A stretch of DNA of 64,000 nt from Oribacterium sp. P6A1 (GTDB lineage: Bacteria; Bacillota; Clostridia; Lachnospirales; Lachnospiraceae), in assembly GCF_000702885.1 (NCBI RefSeq), contig NZ_JNKO01000008.1:1-64000 (forward strand), given 5' to 3'. The notes beneath the pieces are model-generated. The model was given only the letters and a program-made list of their open reading frames with translations. It did no database searches and had not been told where the DNA came from. The translations under genes were made by a program, and so were the position numbers. Positions 44,464 through 53,753 of this stretch are shown here, piece by piece. Within the stretch, counting starts at the first letter, position 1. Every line of letters starts with the position of its first letter.

Positions 44464-45432
44464 TCACTTTACAATTTCGCCCTTATTGATCTTTGTGGTT
44501 ACCGTAATAATGATCAGGAGAGCAAAACCTGTGATTACATCCTGAATGGCAGTCGGGGCACCCAAAGCAATAAATCCGAAAAATATAATGTTGATGATGA
44601 ACTCACCGATGATGATAGCCTGTAAAGGTATACCGTATTTTTTGAAAGCAACTCCAAAGAAGCAGCCCATGGTGGGGATAAAGTTACGGCTCATGGAGGC
44701 CATACCTGTAACAGCAACCATGGAAGATCCATAGCTGATAGTCAGAACCGCCATGATGCCCAAAAAGCCACCGCTTAAAATGAATGCGAGAACTTTATAT
44801 TTATTGACATTTATTCCCATATTCCTGGCTACAAATTCATTGCTTCCGATGGCATAGGTATATGTACCTATCTTCGTATAATTCAGGAATACATAAGCCA
44901 CTAAAAAGGCAGCAATCGCAAGAACTATATCTCCCGGCATCTGTCCGAACATTCGAAGACCGGCCGGTAATGTCTGCTCCACTCCTCCCGCGATGTAGTT
45001 TGCAACCGCTTCATAGATAAGAGCAAGACCCGTGGTAACTATCATGGATGGAATCCTGAGTTTTACGTAAAAGCTTCCGTTAAATAATCCTACGAGACAT
45101 CCGCAGCATAAAGCTCCCAGAACAAGCCCGATATATCCAAGTCCCAACTTTGTTGCGAAAACACAGCCAACGATTGCTGAAAGCATTATGTTTGCGCCTA
45201 TTGAAAAATCAAACATGCCCATGACCATGACAAAATAGAATCCCACAGCACCTACGCTGGCGATAAGACTGGCCTGAAAATAACTGAGCATATTATTTAG
45301 TGTTCCGAAATTATGTGGTGTAAGTATCTTGAAGATACTCCATGAAAGCACAACCAGGAAAAGTAAAATCATATACCCCCGAAGGCTTCCTTCGATCTTT
45401 TTTTGATCCATTGTCACAGTGGCAGAATTCAT
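44464..45432 (-). CDS. CUT2 sugar ABC transporter permease, second system (A)
   Basis: This 322-residue RbsC-type permease has 8-9 helices and the MGMFDFSIGANI motif. It is the first permease gene after the binding protein, from which it is separated by a leaky terminator. AAGAGG precedes the start codon. It forms the pore with the product of 41963. Confidence 0.92.
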   Translation of the reverse strand: MNSATVTMDQKKIEGSLRGYMILLFLVVLSWSIFKILTPHNFGTLNNMLSYFQASLIASVGAVGFYFVMVMGMFDFSIGANIMLSAIVGCVFATKLGLGYIGLVLGALCCGCLVGLFNGSFYVKLRIPSMIVTTGLALIYEAVANYIAGGVEQTLPAGLRMFGQMPGDIVLAIAAFLVAYVFLNYTKIGTYTYAIGSNEFVARNMGINVNKYKVLAFILSGGFLGIMAVLTISYGSSMVAVTGMASMSRNFIPTMGCFFGVAFKKYGIPLQAIIIGEFIINIIFFGFIALGAPTAIQDVITGFALLIIITVTTKINKGEIVK

Positions 45433-45464
45433 TTCATTACCTCTTCTTTATTTTTTAAAAACCA

Positions 45465-45497
45465 AGCCGGTATCTGTGCCTACGCTCGATACCGGCT
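45465..45497 (-). terminator. Leaky terminator after the second binding-protein gene
   Basis: AGCCGGTATC (45465-45474) pairs with GATACCGGCT (45488-45497); on the minus strand TTGGTTTTTAAAAAA follows. Same position and probable purpose as the hairpin at 33540. Confidence 0.8.
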
Positions 45498-45526
45498 CTT
45501 TTTCTGTTTCTTGACAGATCAATAGT

Positions 45527-46693
45527 TTATTTTCCTGCACGAGAGGCTGCATCCTCAATAGAGATCTTTGCAGCTGCCTCCTTTAATCCTTCAAAATCAA
45601 GCTTTGACATCTCAACAAGCTCATCATCAGTGTATGGAAGCTGATCTACGAAGTACTTCTCATATGCCTTGTAATCATCTGCGGATGAAACAAAAAGATA
45701 CGGGAACGGAACGTCATTGAATTTTCCTTCGAATCCTGTGTAGTTGCCCTTGATTGCATTGTAAACCATCATAAATGCAATAAGCGGATCACAGTAATGT
45801 CCTCCGGATTCACCGGCCATGGAACCGTTTGCAAGTCTCTCTCCAAGATCAGGAAGGAAATCAGTTGATACTATATCGATATCATTTGTCTTTCCTGCAC
45901 GCTCAACCGCTGCGATAGCTCCCTGAAGAGGATCTCCGCCGCCGCCTGCAGGAATAAGCGCATCAAGAGTCGGGTCAGCTGACATCAAAGCTTCGGCAGC
46001 TTTGGAGCCGCCTTCTGAAGTAGTTCCTGCATACTGCGGCTCAGAAAGCTTTGCCTGATCATCAGGATGCTCACTGTTCCACTTCTCTACTCCTGCCTTA
46101 TAGCCTTCCCATCTTCCGAGCCATGTAGCATCGCCCTGCTCCCATCCGATGAGACCGATGTTTCTGTCTCCCTTTTCAAGGAGAATGTTTACAAGCTTCT
46201 CACCATTCTCAGGCTCATTCTCATGAACCGCACCTACGAAATAAGGAGAATCTGTAGCGGCTTTATAGATATCTGCGCTATTGTCCTTTGAAATAACACG
46301 GAAGAACTGTGCAAGATAAACCTTGTTGTCATTACAGGTCTTAATGGCTGAAGTCATCTCAGTATCCGAAGAGTTGCAAATAACAATTCCCTGACATCCT
46401 GCTGCGGCAAGCTGCTCCACAGAAGCAGTTACCTTCTCTGATACATGTCCCTGGTCAACGTACTGAACCTGAACTCCCAATGACTTTGCAGCCTCATCCA
46501 GAATCTGCTTACACTGTGATCCAAGAACATCTGTTGAAGACCAGATGGATACACCGATCTTAATGTCCTTATTATCAATAGACTGTCCTCCTGCTGAAGA
46601 TGCAGAAGTTGAAGAACTACCACAAGCCACAAGTCCTGTTACCATAGCTACGGACGCTGCAACGGCCGCAACCTTTTTGAGAATTTTTCTCAT
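45527..46693 (-). CDS. Sugar-binding lipoprotein, second CUT2 system
   Basis: This 388-residue lipoprotein has a lipobox VTGLVAC near residue 24, a short Ser/Ala/Gly linker, and a type I periplasmic-binding fold (about 45-365) with IGVSIWSSTDVLGSQ and STDFLPDLGE. It is not closely similar to the arabinose-operon protein, so it probably binds another sugar or polyol. The ATG at 46693 has AAGGAGG at 8 bases. First gene of the operon, preceded by a promoter whose -35 is overlapped by CAATACAA repeats. Confidence 0.92.
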   Translation of the reverse strand: MRKILKKVAAVAASVAMVTGLVACGSSSTSASSAGGQSIDNKDIKIGVSIWSSTDVLGSQCKQILDEAAKSLGVQVQYVDQGHVSEKVTASVEQLAAAGCQGIVICNSSDTEMTSAIKTCNDNKVYLAQFFRVISKDNSADIYKAATDSPYFVGAVHENEPENGEKLVNILLEKGDRNIGLIGWEQGDATWLGRWEGYKAGVEKWNSEHPDDQAKLSEPQYAGTTSEGGSKAAEALMSADPTLDALIPAGGGGDPLQGAIAAVERAGKTNDIDIVSTDFLPDLGERLANGSMAGESGGHYCDPLIAFMMVYNAIKGNYTGFEGKFNDVPFPYLFVSSADDYKAYEKYFVDQLPYTDDELVEMSKLDFEGLKEAAAKISIEDAASRAGK

Positions 46694-46755
46694 AAGAAAG
46701 CCTCCTTTATTCAATTAATCACGATCTTAGTTGTTTTTCACAACGCTTTAACCGT

Positions 46756-46820
46756 AGTGTAACAGTGGTCTTGTCTATTATCAATACAATACAAGGTTTT
46801 ATCCTTAAATAGTTGTATTG
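46756..46820 (-). promoter_or_regulatory. Promoter and repressor sites of the second sugar operon
   Basis: Minus strand: -35 TTGATA (46779-46784), 17-base spacer, -10 TACACT (46756-46761). Two overlapping CAATACAA motifs (46782-46794) cover the -35, and the inverse TTGTATTG stands at 46813-46820. Together with a pair at 46971-46994 these are likely binding sites of the operon's own GntR-LacI regulator, whose family binds TTGTACGTACAA-like palindromes. Confidence 0.65.
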
Positions 46821-46970
46821 TTTTTATAGTGTATTTTATGCTTTTTTTCTTTGGTTTTTCAAAACGATATAAATAGTGCACAAACATCGGCCGTTTATGG
46901 CCACTTTTAATGGACATAAAATGATGTTTTTTCATTTGAAATTAATTTTTATTGTCTTAGTACAAACAAA

Positions 46971-46994
46971 CAATACAACTTCGTATTTGTATTG
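46971..46994. promoter_or_regulatory. CAATACAA/TTGTATTG inverted repeat
   Basis: CAATACAA (46971-46978) and TTGTATTG (46987-46994) form a perfect 8-bp inverted repeat with an 8-base spacer CTTCGTAT. It lies about 180 bases upstream of the sugar operon sites and 100 bases before the divergent SIMPL gene, so it may allow looping or also control that gene. Nothing else was recognised in 46821-47093 apart from A+T-rich DNA. Confidence 0.6.
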
Positions 46995-47093
46995 AATTTT
47001 TTTTGTAATTTTTTTTAGTTTTTCTGTGACCTCTTCACCCGGGAATCTGTGTATATGGTTAGAACGATAAAAAACACAGAAAAGGAGAAAATC

Positions 47094-47861
47094 ATGAAAA
47101 ATATCAAAAAATCAACTCTTTGCATAGGAATCACAGCATTAATCTTATCTTCCGCCCTTTTAACCGGCTGCCAGACCAATGAGATTCCTGCGATTTCGCC
47201 ACAGACACAGAGCATCCCATCAGATTCTTCGGCATCAAACACCATAACCGTATCGGCATCAGGTAAAGTGACCGCCATCCCTGATATGGCGGAGATAACA
47301 TTTTCCATAACCACAGAGGAGAAGGATGTAAAGTCAGCCCAGGACAAGAACAGCCGGGAAGCCCGGCAGGTAATTGATAAACTGAAAGAACTTGGGGTGG
47401 ACGAAAAAAGCATTAAGACATCAAACTATGATATCTACCCTCAGTATGATTATGATGAAGAGGTGGGAAACCGTATTGTAGGCTATACCGTGGATACCAC
47501 TCTTACTGTAAGTGATCTGAAAATTGAAGATGCCGGTAATGTCATATCCCGGTGTGTGGAAGCCGGAATCAACAGCATGAATAACATCACCTATTCCTGC
47601 TCGAGCTATGATGATGCTTATAATGAAGCTTTGAAGGAAGCCGTTGCCAATGCTGACATAAAAGCCAGGGCTCTGGCTGAAGCTTCAGGAAAGAAAATTA
47701 TCGAAATAAAGAATATTACAGAGGGATATCAGGATTACTCCCTTCAGTATAGGTCTCAATCAGTCATGAAGAATTCTCCGGAAGCTGCTTCTGATGCTGT
47801 CATCATGCCGGGAGAATCAGACATTGAAGCAAATGTAACTGTAACCTACAGCATAGGCTGA
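47094..47861 (+). CDS. SIMPL-domain (DUF541, YggE-like) lipoprotein
   Basis: This 255-residue exported protein has a lipobox LLTGC (Cys near residue 22) and a SIMPL/DUF541 domain (about 45-255), with NTITVSASGKVTAIPDMAEITF at its start and the Tyr-rich repeats of YggE-like proteins. The family forms oligomeric rings at the cell surface or periplasm; functions from stress protection to signalling have been proposed and none is settled. AAGGAG lies 7 bases before the ATG at 47094; the frame is open further upstream. Two hairpins follow. Confidence 0.88.
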   Translation: MKNIKKSTLCIGITALILSSALLTGCQTNEIPAISPQTQSIPSDSSASNTITVSASGKVTAIPDMAEITFSITTEEKDVKSAQDKNSREARQVIDKLKELGVDEKSIKTSNYDIYPQYDYDEEVGNRIVGYTVDTTLTVSDLKIEDAGNVISRCVEAGINSMNNITYSCSSYDDAYNEALKEAVANADIKARALAEASGKKIIEIKNITEGYQDYSLQYRSQSVMKNSPEAASDAVIMPGESDIEANVTVTYSIG

Positions 47862-47893
47862 TAAAAACTCTTATCCCAATAGAGCAGAAAAAC

Positions 47894-47919
47894 AGAGTAG
47901 GGAAAAAACTCCCTACTCT
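47894..47919. terminator. First hairpin after the SIMPL gene
   Basis: AGAGTAGGGA (47894-47903) and TCCCTACTCT (47910-47919) pair around AAAAAC. No T-run follows; it may assist the terminator at 47932. Confidence 0.6.
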
Positions 47920-47931
47920 ATGCTGCGTTGT

Positions 47932-47979
47932 CCGTCAAATGCATATCATGTACACTTGATATGCGCTTGACGGTTTTTT
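47932..47979 (+). terminator. Main terminator after the SIMPL gene
   Basis: CCGTCAA (47932-47938) pairs with TTGACGG (47967-47973), with a coaxial inner stem GCATATCA (47941-47948) and TGATATGC (47957-47964), then TTTTTTA. Confidence 0.92.
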
Positions 47980-47991
47980 ACTGTTCAATTA

Positions 47992-49716
47992 TCAATCCCA
48001 CCAGTAACTTCCGTAATAAGATGTGATTTTGGTGTTTTCAAGACTTACCTCAAATACTCCCGCTAAAGCAGGTCCGTTCTCAAGATACCGATCCGTATCT
48101 TCACTCATAAGCTTATAGTTTCTTATGATCCATTTATAAGGAGTGTCACCCTTTTCATAGTTTCCGAAGCTTCCGGTTTCGGCAGATGCATCAAATACCG
48201 CATCCCCGGAAACAAGAAGATTGTATTTAACAGGTTCACCCATAGCCGGATAGGGTATCGAAAGGGACACATCCTGAAGCATTACACCATCCTTCAGTAC
48301 TGAAATATTTTCACCGCTGTACATGGTATACCAGTATTTATCTCCCATGTATGTTCCGGCATGTTTCACGTAAGCGTCTGCAAAGCCGGAAGCCTTCACT
48401 TCTGAAAGGGTCTCTTTGGCATCACTTTCCGTTGTGTAGAGTCCGGTTGTGGCAGCATAGTAAGGTTCCGGATTAAGGCCGGAAAAATCAGGTGTATATA
48501 CCAGAAAGCTTCCGTTAAAGCCTGCACCTTCAAGTTTCTCTACAGCATCCACGCACTCATTCCGGTTCTTTGATGCTGATACAAATACGCCGTAATAGTC
48601 CTGTGATTTCAGCTCATCGTAATTCTGATACCCCCCATACATACCAAAGGATGAGGAATCAAACTCAACTTCATCCATGGTGATTACATGAGCACTGCCG
48701 TCATTTACTCTTTTGTATTTTCCGGTCGCCGGGATCTCCAAAGAATCATCAGCATTTGCAATATTCAAACTAAGTTCATCTCCACTCAGTTTATAATCAC
48801 ATGACAGTTCAAAAGGCATTCCTCCATATCCCAGGCGGTTTGCTGTGTATGTAAATGTTCCGTTCCGGAAATCACATCCCCCCGCAATGTAAAATACTTC
48901 TTTGGATGAATCCTTCCTGTACATATAAAGATCCGATCCTGTAAATTCAAGATAAAGGTCTGAACCTTTACTATCATCAAGAATCCAGAGTCCCTGTAAA
49001 TCTTTATCTCCTGATTTATCATCCCGATTCAGGTATACAAAAGCATCTTCTACCCTGTCATCCTTCAGAAAAAGCCTGCTGTCATCATATTCCGGCACAA
49101 GGAAATCCTCATTTTTAAAACCCTCAAAAAGAATTCCGTCATCAGTAAGGGTGATAGTGCCTTTATGTCCCGGATCCCAGTACATTCCCGCATTTGACAT
49201 CATTGAGAATCTGAGTTCATTTACAGTCACTGTATTGCCGTCTTCACTTGTCATCTCATCCGGATCATAGGGAACAAACTCACAGGCCCAGAAGCTGTAC
49301 GCCTCAAGACTTTTATAATCATCCGGCATGGCATGGCCGCAATAAGCATACAGATTGTCACCAAAGGGAACCACATCCATGATATAAAATTCTTCATTGC
49401 CATTTTCATCACTGTTATGATAGCTGTATTTACCGGATAAACGCCTGGCCAGAGACTTCTTTCCGGAATCTGAAGCTGCCAGACTCTTTGTCCTAGGAGA
49501 AGATTCAGACTCATCCTGCTTCTCGACATCCACGGCCTTATGACCATCATCCTGCTTAGTCTCGGGTTTTGTGTCATCCTGAGTAACCTCAGTATGCGGA
49601 TCAGTCTGTAACATACCGTCTCCGTCCATTACCTGATCTCTTGATTCGCATCCTGAAAGCAGCATCACCGAAGCTCCCGCAACCGCTATAAGGTATTTAG
49701 TGAATAATCTGTTCAT
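47992..49716 (-). CDS. Lipoprotein with SPOR-like domain, function unknown
   Basis: This 574-residue protein has a lipobox MLLSGC (Cys about 23) and an acidic, Gln/Asp-rich linker (about 25-90). A large beta-rich part follows (about 90-360) with two stretches that look like repeats of a lipocalin-like 'LWILDD...FTGSDLYMY...' type, as in bacterial META/DUF-type surface modules. A segment about 375-460 has the alternating pattern of an SPOR peptidoglycan-binding domain (YYGVFVSASKNRNECVDAVEKL, then FADAYVKH). The C-terminus (about 470-574) is not recognised. SPOR domains bind denuded glycan strands; here it would hold the lipoprotein at the wall. Single gene. Confidence 0.65.
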   Translation of the reverse strand: MNRLFTKYLIAVAGASVMLLSGCESRDQVMDGDGMLQTDPHTEVTQDDTKPETKQDDGHKAVDVEKQDESESSPRTKSLAASDSGKKSLARRLSGKYSYHNSDENGNEEFYIMDVVPFGDNLYAYCGHAMPDDYKSLEAYSFWACEFVPYDPDEMTSEDGNTVTVNELRFSMMSNAGMYWDPGHKGTITLTDDGILFEGFKNEDFLVPEYDDSRLFLKDDRVEDAFVYLNRDDKSGDKDLQGLWILDDSKGSDLYLEFTGSDLYMYRKDSSKEVFYIAGGCDFRNGTFTYTANRLGYGGMPFELSCDYKLSGDELSLNIANADDSLEIPATGKYKRVNDGSAHVITMDEVEFDSSSFGMYGGYQNYDELKSQDYYGVFVSASKNRNECVDAVEKLEGAGFNGSFLVYTPDFSGLNPEPYYAATTGLYTTESDAKETLSEVKASGFADAYVKHAGTYMGDKYWYTMYSGENISVLKDGVMLQDVSLSIPYPAMGEPVKYNLLVSGDAVFDASAETGSFGNYEKGDTPYKWIIRNYKLMSEDTDRYLENGPALAGVFEVSLENTKITSYYGSYWWD

Positions 49717-49927
49717 TTCAAATCTCCCATACTTCTTTCAGTTAATAGTAATTATAAACCCACTCATCTTTACATTTCGGAAAATAATCATTCTTTATAA
49801 GTTCGGGGAAAATCTCTTTTTCAAATATTATATAAAGAAAAATCTATTTATATTATACTTCCTGCTGTCCGATGTTTCAGGTAGGCTCACGGGTTCTTTG
49901 TTCTGATATGTTTGTCAGGAGGTAAAA

Positions 49928-51145
49928 ATGAGAAATAAAAAAAACGGTTCTGCGGCAGATTTTAAGATGAGAAACGGATGGTTTTGGGGGATTACGATAC
50001 TTCTCTGCACTGTTCTAATCCTGACTGCATCACCCACAGATTCCATGGCTGCTATACCTTCATGTGAGCCGGAAACCAACGGACCGTCAGTCAACATACA
50101 GAATGAAAGTGAACCTTGTACCCTCACTATGATCGCGGCCGGCGATAACCTTATTCATAAAACCATAGTAGACAAGGCATGGCGTCCATATTCGGGAACC
50201 CATGATTTTCATTTCCTTTACACACCGATTCTGGACACCATACAGTCCCGGGACCTGGCTGTCATAAACCAGGAGACCATTTTTATTTCCGACAACTCCC
50301 TGATCAGCGATTATCCCACCTTCGGAACCCCACAGATCATGGGAGAGGCACTGGTGGACAGCGGATTTGATATTGTGCTTTCCGCCACGAACCATACCTG
50401 GGACAAGGGCGTCCGTGGCGTAAACGACACGCTTAATTACTGGAAAACGTTCCATCCGGAGATAACACTTCTGGGAATCCACGACTCGCCGGAATCCTTT
50501 AACACCATCGACTACGTGGAGAAGAACGGCATACGTCTTGCCATGTTTAATTACACTTATGGACTTAACGGCTTCAGAGTGCCCGGGTCCCTATACTACA
50601 TGGTGAACCTTCTGGGGCAGTCCGGCAAGTTCCTGAATGACGTAAGAACTGCAGAGAATGAAGCCGACATTACAGTATGCTTTCTGCACATCGGGGAAGA
50701 ATACCGGTACCAGCCCACGGCCTTCCAGCAGTCTTATGTGTACTCCCTTATCGATGCAGGAGCAGACCTGATTATATGCTCTCATCCCCATGTGGTGGAA
50801 CCTGTATCTTACATCACTACAATGTCCGGAAACAGCGGTCTCGTATTCTGGTCCTGCGGAAACCTGATCTCGGCCCAGTCCAAGATTCCGCGAATCCTCG
50901 GAGGCCTTGCAGATGTGACCATTGAAAAAGATGATTCCGGAACCAGAATAAGTTCCTGGAATTTCATACCTACTGTAACCCATTTCTCCGGAATGGACGT
51001 ACGTGTCTTTCTCCTTAAAGACTATAACGATGTGCTGGCGGCAGTGAACCATGCGAACTTCAACGATGGCCCCCTTACCACAGAGAGACTGTGGAATCTG
51101 TGGACTTCCATCACCGGGCTTGGAAGAGAAATGTACAATCACTGA
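49928..51145 (+). CDS. CapA-family metallophosphatase-like protein
   Basis: This 405-residue protein has one N-terminal membrane segment (about 17-38) and an extracytoplasmic CapA/PgsA domain (about 60-390), with AAGDNLIHKT, INQETIF, SATNHTWDKG, FLHIGEEY and SHPHVVEP, the metal-site pattern of this calcineurin-like branch. CapA proteins are known from poly-gamma-glutamate synthesis, but capB and capC are not here, and many lone CapA-like proteins have unknown roles at the wall. GGAGG lies 6 bases before the ATG. Confidence 0.88.
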   Translation: MRNKKNGSAADFKMRNGWFWGITILLCTVLILTASPTDSMAAIPSCEPETNGPSVNIQNESEPCTLTMIAAGDNLIHKTIVDKAWRPYSGTHDFHFLYTPILDTIQSRDLAVINQETIFISDNSLISDYPTFGTPQIMGEALVDSGFDIVLSATNHTWDKGVRGVNDTLNYWKTFHPEITLLGIHDSPESFNTIDYVEKNGIRLAMFNYTYGLNGFRVPGSLYYMVNLLGQSGKFLNDVRTAENEADITVCFLHIGEEYRYQPTAFQQSYVYSLIDAGADLIICSHPHVVEPVSYITTMSGNSGLVFWSCGNLISAQSKIPRILGGLADVTIEKDDSGTRISSWNFIPTVTHFSGMDVRVFLLKDYNDVLAAVNHANFNDGPLTTERLWNLWTSITGLGREMYNH

Positions 51146-51191
51146 TATCGTTAGGGAACCGGAACTGATTATGACTGCTTTGTAACAGCAC

Positions 51192-52160
51192 CTATTCTGC
51201 AGTTGCCTTTTTCAGGAAAGAATCTGCCTCGGATTTTATCATTTCCACTAAATCCCTGTACGCAGAAATACTCTTATAATGTTTTTCCGAATAAACCAGA
51301 CTGATTTCCCCTTTAGTAGCTGTTTCATAGAATGGTATACATACCATATTTCCGTTCTCATATTCAGAATAACGAACATTGGCGGGATAAAAACTCACAG
51401 CAAAAACATCAGGCTGTTCACTGGCCATCTTGATAACCGTTTGAACAGAATCTACGGTAATAACATTACCGATAGTGATCTCCTTCACAAGATCCGGAAC
51501 AAAACCTGATAACATGGAATATGCACGTACCTCAGAGTCTTTTTCATCAATAGTTGATGAATGGCTGGGAAATGCCAGACAGTACCCCTTAAGATCCGAA
51601 AAATGAAGAGCTTTGAATTTGGAAAGGGGACTTTGCCTGTTGACGAGACATCCGAAATAGCCTTCCATCAAAGTTATTCTTTTTATCCCGTCCGTATATA
51701 ATGAATCATCTTTATCGTTAAGACTGTTAAGACACACCGCCAGCGCGGGATTTTTATTACTCAAAGCAACCAGTTTTTCCGGAGTGGCATCTACCTGATA
51801 CTTTAAAAGAACATTGGCATGATTTCTTTGAAAGGGGATATGCAGTTTTGGAATAAGGAAACCCACAAGGGAAATATGAGTAAAAGCATTTATGGTCATG
51901 GATTCACCTTCGCTGGAAAGCTGTTTCCAGCCGTTGTAGTAATCCAGCACGATCTGGGCTTCCTTATATATTTTTTCACCTTCACTGGTCAGCTGTATTC
52001 CTGCTTTGTTTCTTTCGAAAAGAGTAACACCAAGTTCAGCTTCCATTAATTTAATGGATTTTGTTAAACTTGGCTGCGCTACATACAGTTTTTTTGCGGC
52101 TTTGTTTATGGAACCTGTTTCGGCAATTGCAATAAAATATTTAAGAGAGCTTATCTTCAT
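51192..52160 (-). CDS. LysR-family transcriptional regulator
   Basis: This 322-residue regulator has a winged helix at residues 1-60 (SINKAAKKLYVAQPSLTKSIKLMEAELGVTLFERN) and a LysR substrate-binding domain (about 90-305). It is divergent from an MtaA-like methyltransferase gene across 353 bases, the normal arrangement of a LysR regulator and its target. Effector unknown. Confidence 0.92.
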   Translation of the reverse strand: MKISSLKYFIAIAETGSINKAAKKLYVAQPSLTKSIKLMEAELGVTLFERNKAGIQLTSEGEKIYKEAQIVLDYYNGWKQLSSEGESMTINAFTHISLVGFLIPKLHIPFQRNHANVLLKYQVDATPEKLVALSNKNPALAVCLNSLNDKDDSLYTDGIKRITLMEGYFGCLVNRQSPLSKFKALHFSDLKGYCLAFPSHSSTIDEKDSEVRAYSMLSGFVPDLVKEITIGNVITVDSVQTVIKMASEQPDVFAVSFYPANVRYSEYENGNMVCIPFYETATKGEISLVYSEKHYKSISAYRDLVEMIKSEADSFLKKATAE

Positions 52161-52513
52161 GGCATTCCCCGGCTTTAAAACATCACTCCGCTGATCAGCA
52201 CAGAATCGGAGTCCGACGGTACATATAGGATTTCATAGAAAATCTTACACAACCTGTGTATCAACTACAAAGATATATCGACCAACTTATTGATTATTAT
52301 TTCTAACTTGAGAGCAGAATGTTATAGCTTTTTTTCATATATTAAAGATTTTTATATATTATACAAAGATTTCTGAGGATAGTATATTAATTCAGCAGGT
52401 ATAGTTGAGATAATTTGAAGGAATAAACAGCTTATGACAAGTCCCCTATCGGGATACTCCTGTCACATTATTATTTCATGAGAGCTGTTCTTATCAAGGA
52501 GGAATAGAAAGTC
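52161..52513 (+). promoter_or_regulatory. Divergent control region of the LysR and UroD-family genes
   Basis: A weak promoter for the plus-strand gene is visible: TATACA (52360-52365), 17-base spacer, TATATT (52383-52388). A leader hairpin follows: TGACA (52435-52439) with TGTCA (52461-52465), inner GTCCC with GGGATAC. No clear T-N11-A LysR palindrome was picked out by eye in the A+T-rich remainder. Confidence 0.4.
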
Positions 52514-53551
52514 ATGACAAACAGGGAAAGAATCAAAAGGACATTTTCCAACCAGCCGGTGGATAGAGTTCCTATAGCCTTTTTTCATCATTTTACTTCA
52601 CCAAATGTCTGGAATATGGGTTTAAATGATCCTGAGGCCCTTGAAGCCAATATAAACCTCCACAAGCCGTCTCTTAAAAAGTTTGTTCCCGATATCATCA
52701 AGATAATGAATGATACTCTCATGATGATGCCTTTGGATGTCAGCGGAATCGAAAAAGCTTCTGATCTCTACAAGATAAAGAAGCCTATGATTGATTCACC
52801 TTATGCAAAGGCTCAGATTGATCTTACAAAGCGTGTTATGGAAATATACAAGGGTGTTGATGCACCTGTATATGTAACCTGCTTCTCCGCAGCATGGGTT
52901 CTTAGAAATGCTTTCACTCAGGGTCTTCCTGTTTTTGGAGCAAAAGAGGATATCATGCAGCAGTTCATGAGAGAAGATCCTGTTGCCGTTAAATATGCTT
53001 TGGATATTCTGACAGAAGGTATAATCGATCTGAACAGAGTACTTCTGACAGAATGCGGTGCTGACGGTATATATTTAAGCTGCAGCAATCAGGGCGGCTT
53101 CTTCAATGAAGTTTTCCATAAAAAGTATGTTGCTCCCACAGAGAAAAAGATACTTGATGAAGCAAAAAAGATAAAAAATACAAATATACTTCATATCTGC
53201 GGATATCATGGTCATGGAAATGATCTGAGACTGTATAAGAGCTATGATTCAGCTGCGGCCATAAGTGTTGCGGTTGTTGCAGAAGGAACAAATCTTAAGG
53301 AAGCCAAAAAGCTGTTTAAAGGCAAATGTATCATTGGCGGCTTCTCACAGGATGGCATCATATATAAAGGCTCCAGAGAAGAACTGGAAAAAGCCACTTA
53401 TTCCCTTCTTTCAGAATGCGGACAGACCGGTGTGATTCTTGGCGCCGACTGTACTGTTCCAAATGATATAGATGAAGAGCGTTTTAACTGGGTTCGTGAA
53501 GCTTGTAAAAACTACGCTGCATGCAATTCGGTTGTATCTTCAGCATCATAA
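52514..53551 (+). CDS. Uroporphyrinogen decarboxylase-family methyltransferase (MtaA-like)
   Basis: This 345-residue TIM-barrel protein of the UroD family has the zinc-site pattern of the MtaA/CmuA branch: His227-x-Cys229 in LHICG and Cys313 in GADC. HemE lacks that triad. MtaA-like enzymes move methyl groups between corrinoid proteins and thiol or folate acceptors. There is no corrinoid-protein gene beside it, so the methyl donor is unknown. HemE proper is less likely because no other haem gene is present. AGGAGG lies 11 bases before the ATG. Probably controlled by the divergent LysR regulator; closed by a terminator. Confidence 0.85.
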   Translation: MTNRERIKRTFSNQPVDRVPIAFFHHFTSPNVWNMGLNDPEALEANINLHKPSLKKFVPDIIKIMNDTLMMMPLDVSGIEKASDLYKIKKPMIDSPYAKAQIDLTKRVMEIYKGVDAPVYVTCFSAAWVLRNAFTQGLPVFGAKEDIMQQFMREDPVAVKYALDILTEGIIDLNRVLLTECGADGIYLSCSNQGGFFNEVFHKKYVAPTEKKILDEAKKIKNTNILHICGYHGHGNDLRLYKSYDSAAAISVAVVAEGTNLKEAKKLFKGKCIIGGFSQDGIIYKGSREELEKATYSLLSECGQTGVILGADCTVPNDIDEERFNWVREACKNYAACNSVVSSAS

Positions 53552-53603
53552 TTAATTTGCTTTAAAGAGAACTCTCCTCTCTTTAAATATATCCCCAAAA
53601 CAG

Positions 53604-53628
53604 TGCCCTTCCTCTAAGGGCATTTTTT
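53604..53628 (+). terminator. Terminator of the MtaA-like gene
   Basis: TGCCCTT (53604-53610), loop CCTCT, AAGGGCA (53616-53622), then TTTTTT. Confidence 0.93.
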
Positions 53629-53629
53629 A

Positions 53630-53686
53630 GTGCCATAAACGAGAACGCGACTCGCGGAACGATTCGCTGTCAACCTATGACACTCA
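53630..53686 (+). repeat. Dispersed repeat A, copy 3
   Basis: Plus-strand blocks GTGCCATAA, GAGAACGCG, ACGATTCGCTGTC, ATGACACTCA match the other copies. It follows the terminator of the preceding plus-strand gene directly. The ends AGTGCCATA and TATGACACT can pair with one mismatch, giving a long hairpin. Confidence 0.6.
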
Positions 53687-53710
53687 GGTAGTTATATGAG
53701 ATTAATCAAC

Positions 53711-53738
53711 AAGGGACCGGTTTTTGCACCGATCCCTT
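53711..53738. terminator. Terminator of the 54-kb minus-strand operon
   Basis: AAGGGACCGGT (53711-53721) pairs with ACCGATCCCTT (53728-53738) with one mismatch. It lies 16 bases beyond the stop of the small broken gene at 53754. T-runs are short. Confidence 0.6.
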
Positions 53739-53753
53739 TTATGATTATTCTTT

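Noticed and set aside
47992-49716. Bacteriocin or toxin function for the large lipoprotein
   Set aside because: It has a lipobox and an SPOR-like segment but no toxin motif or immunity partner.
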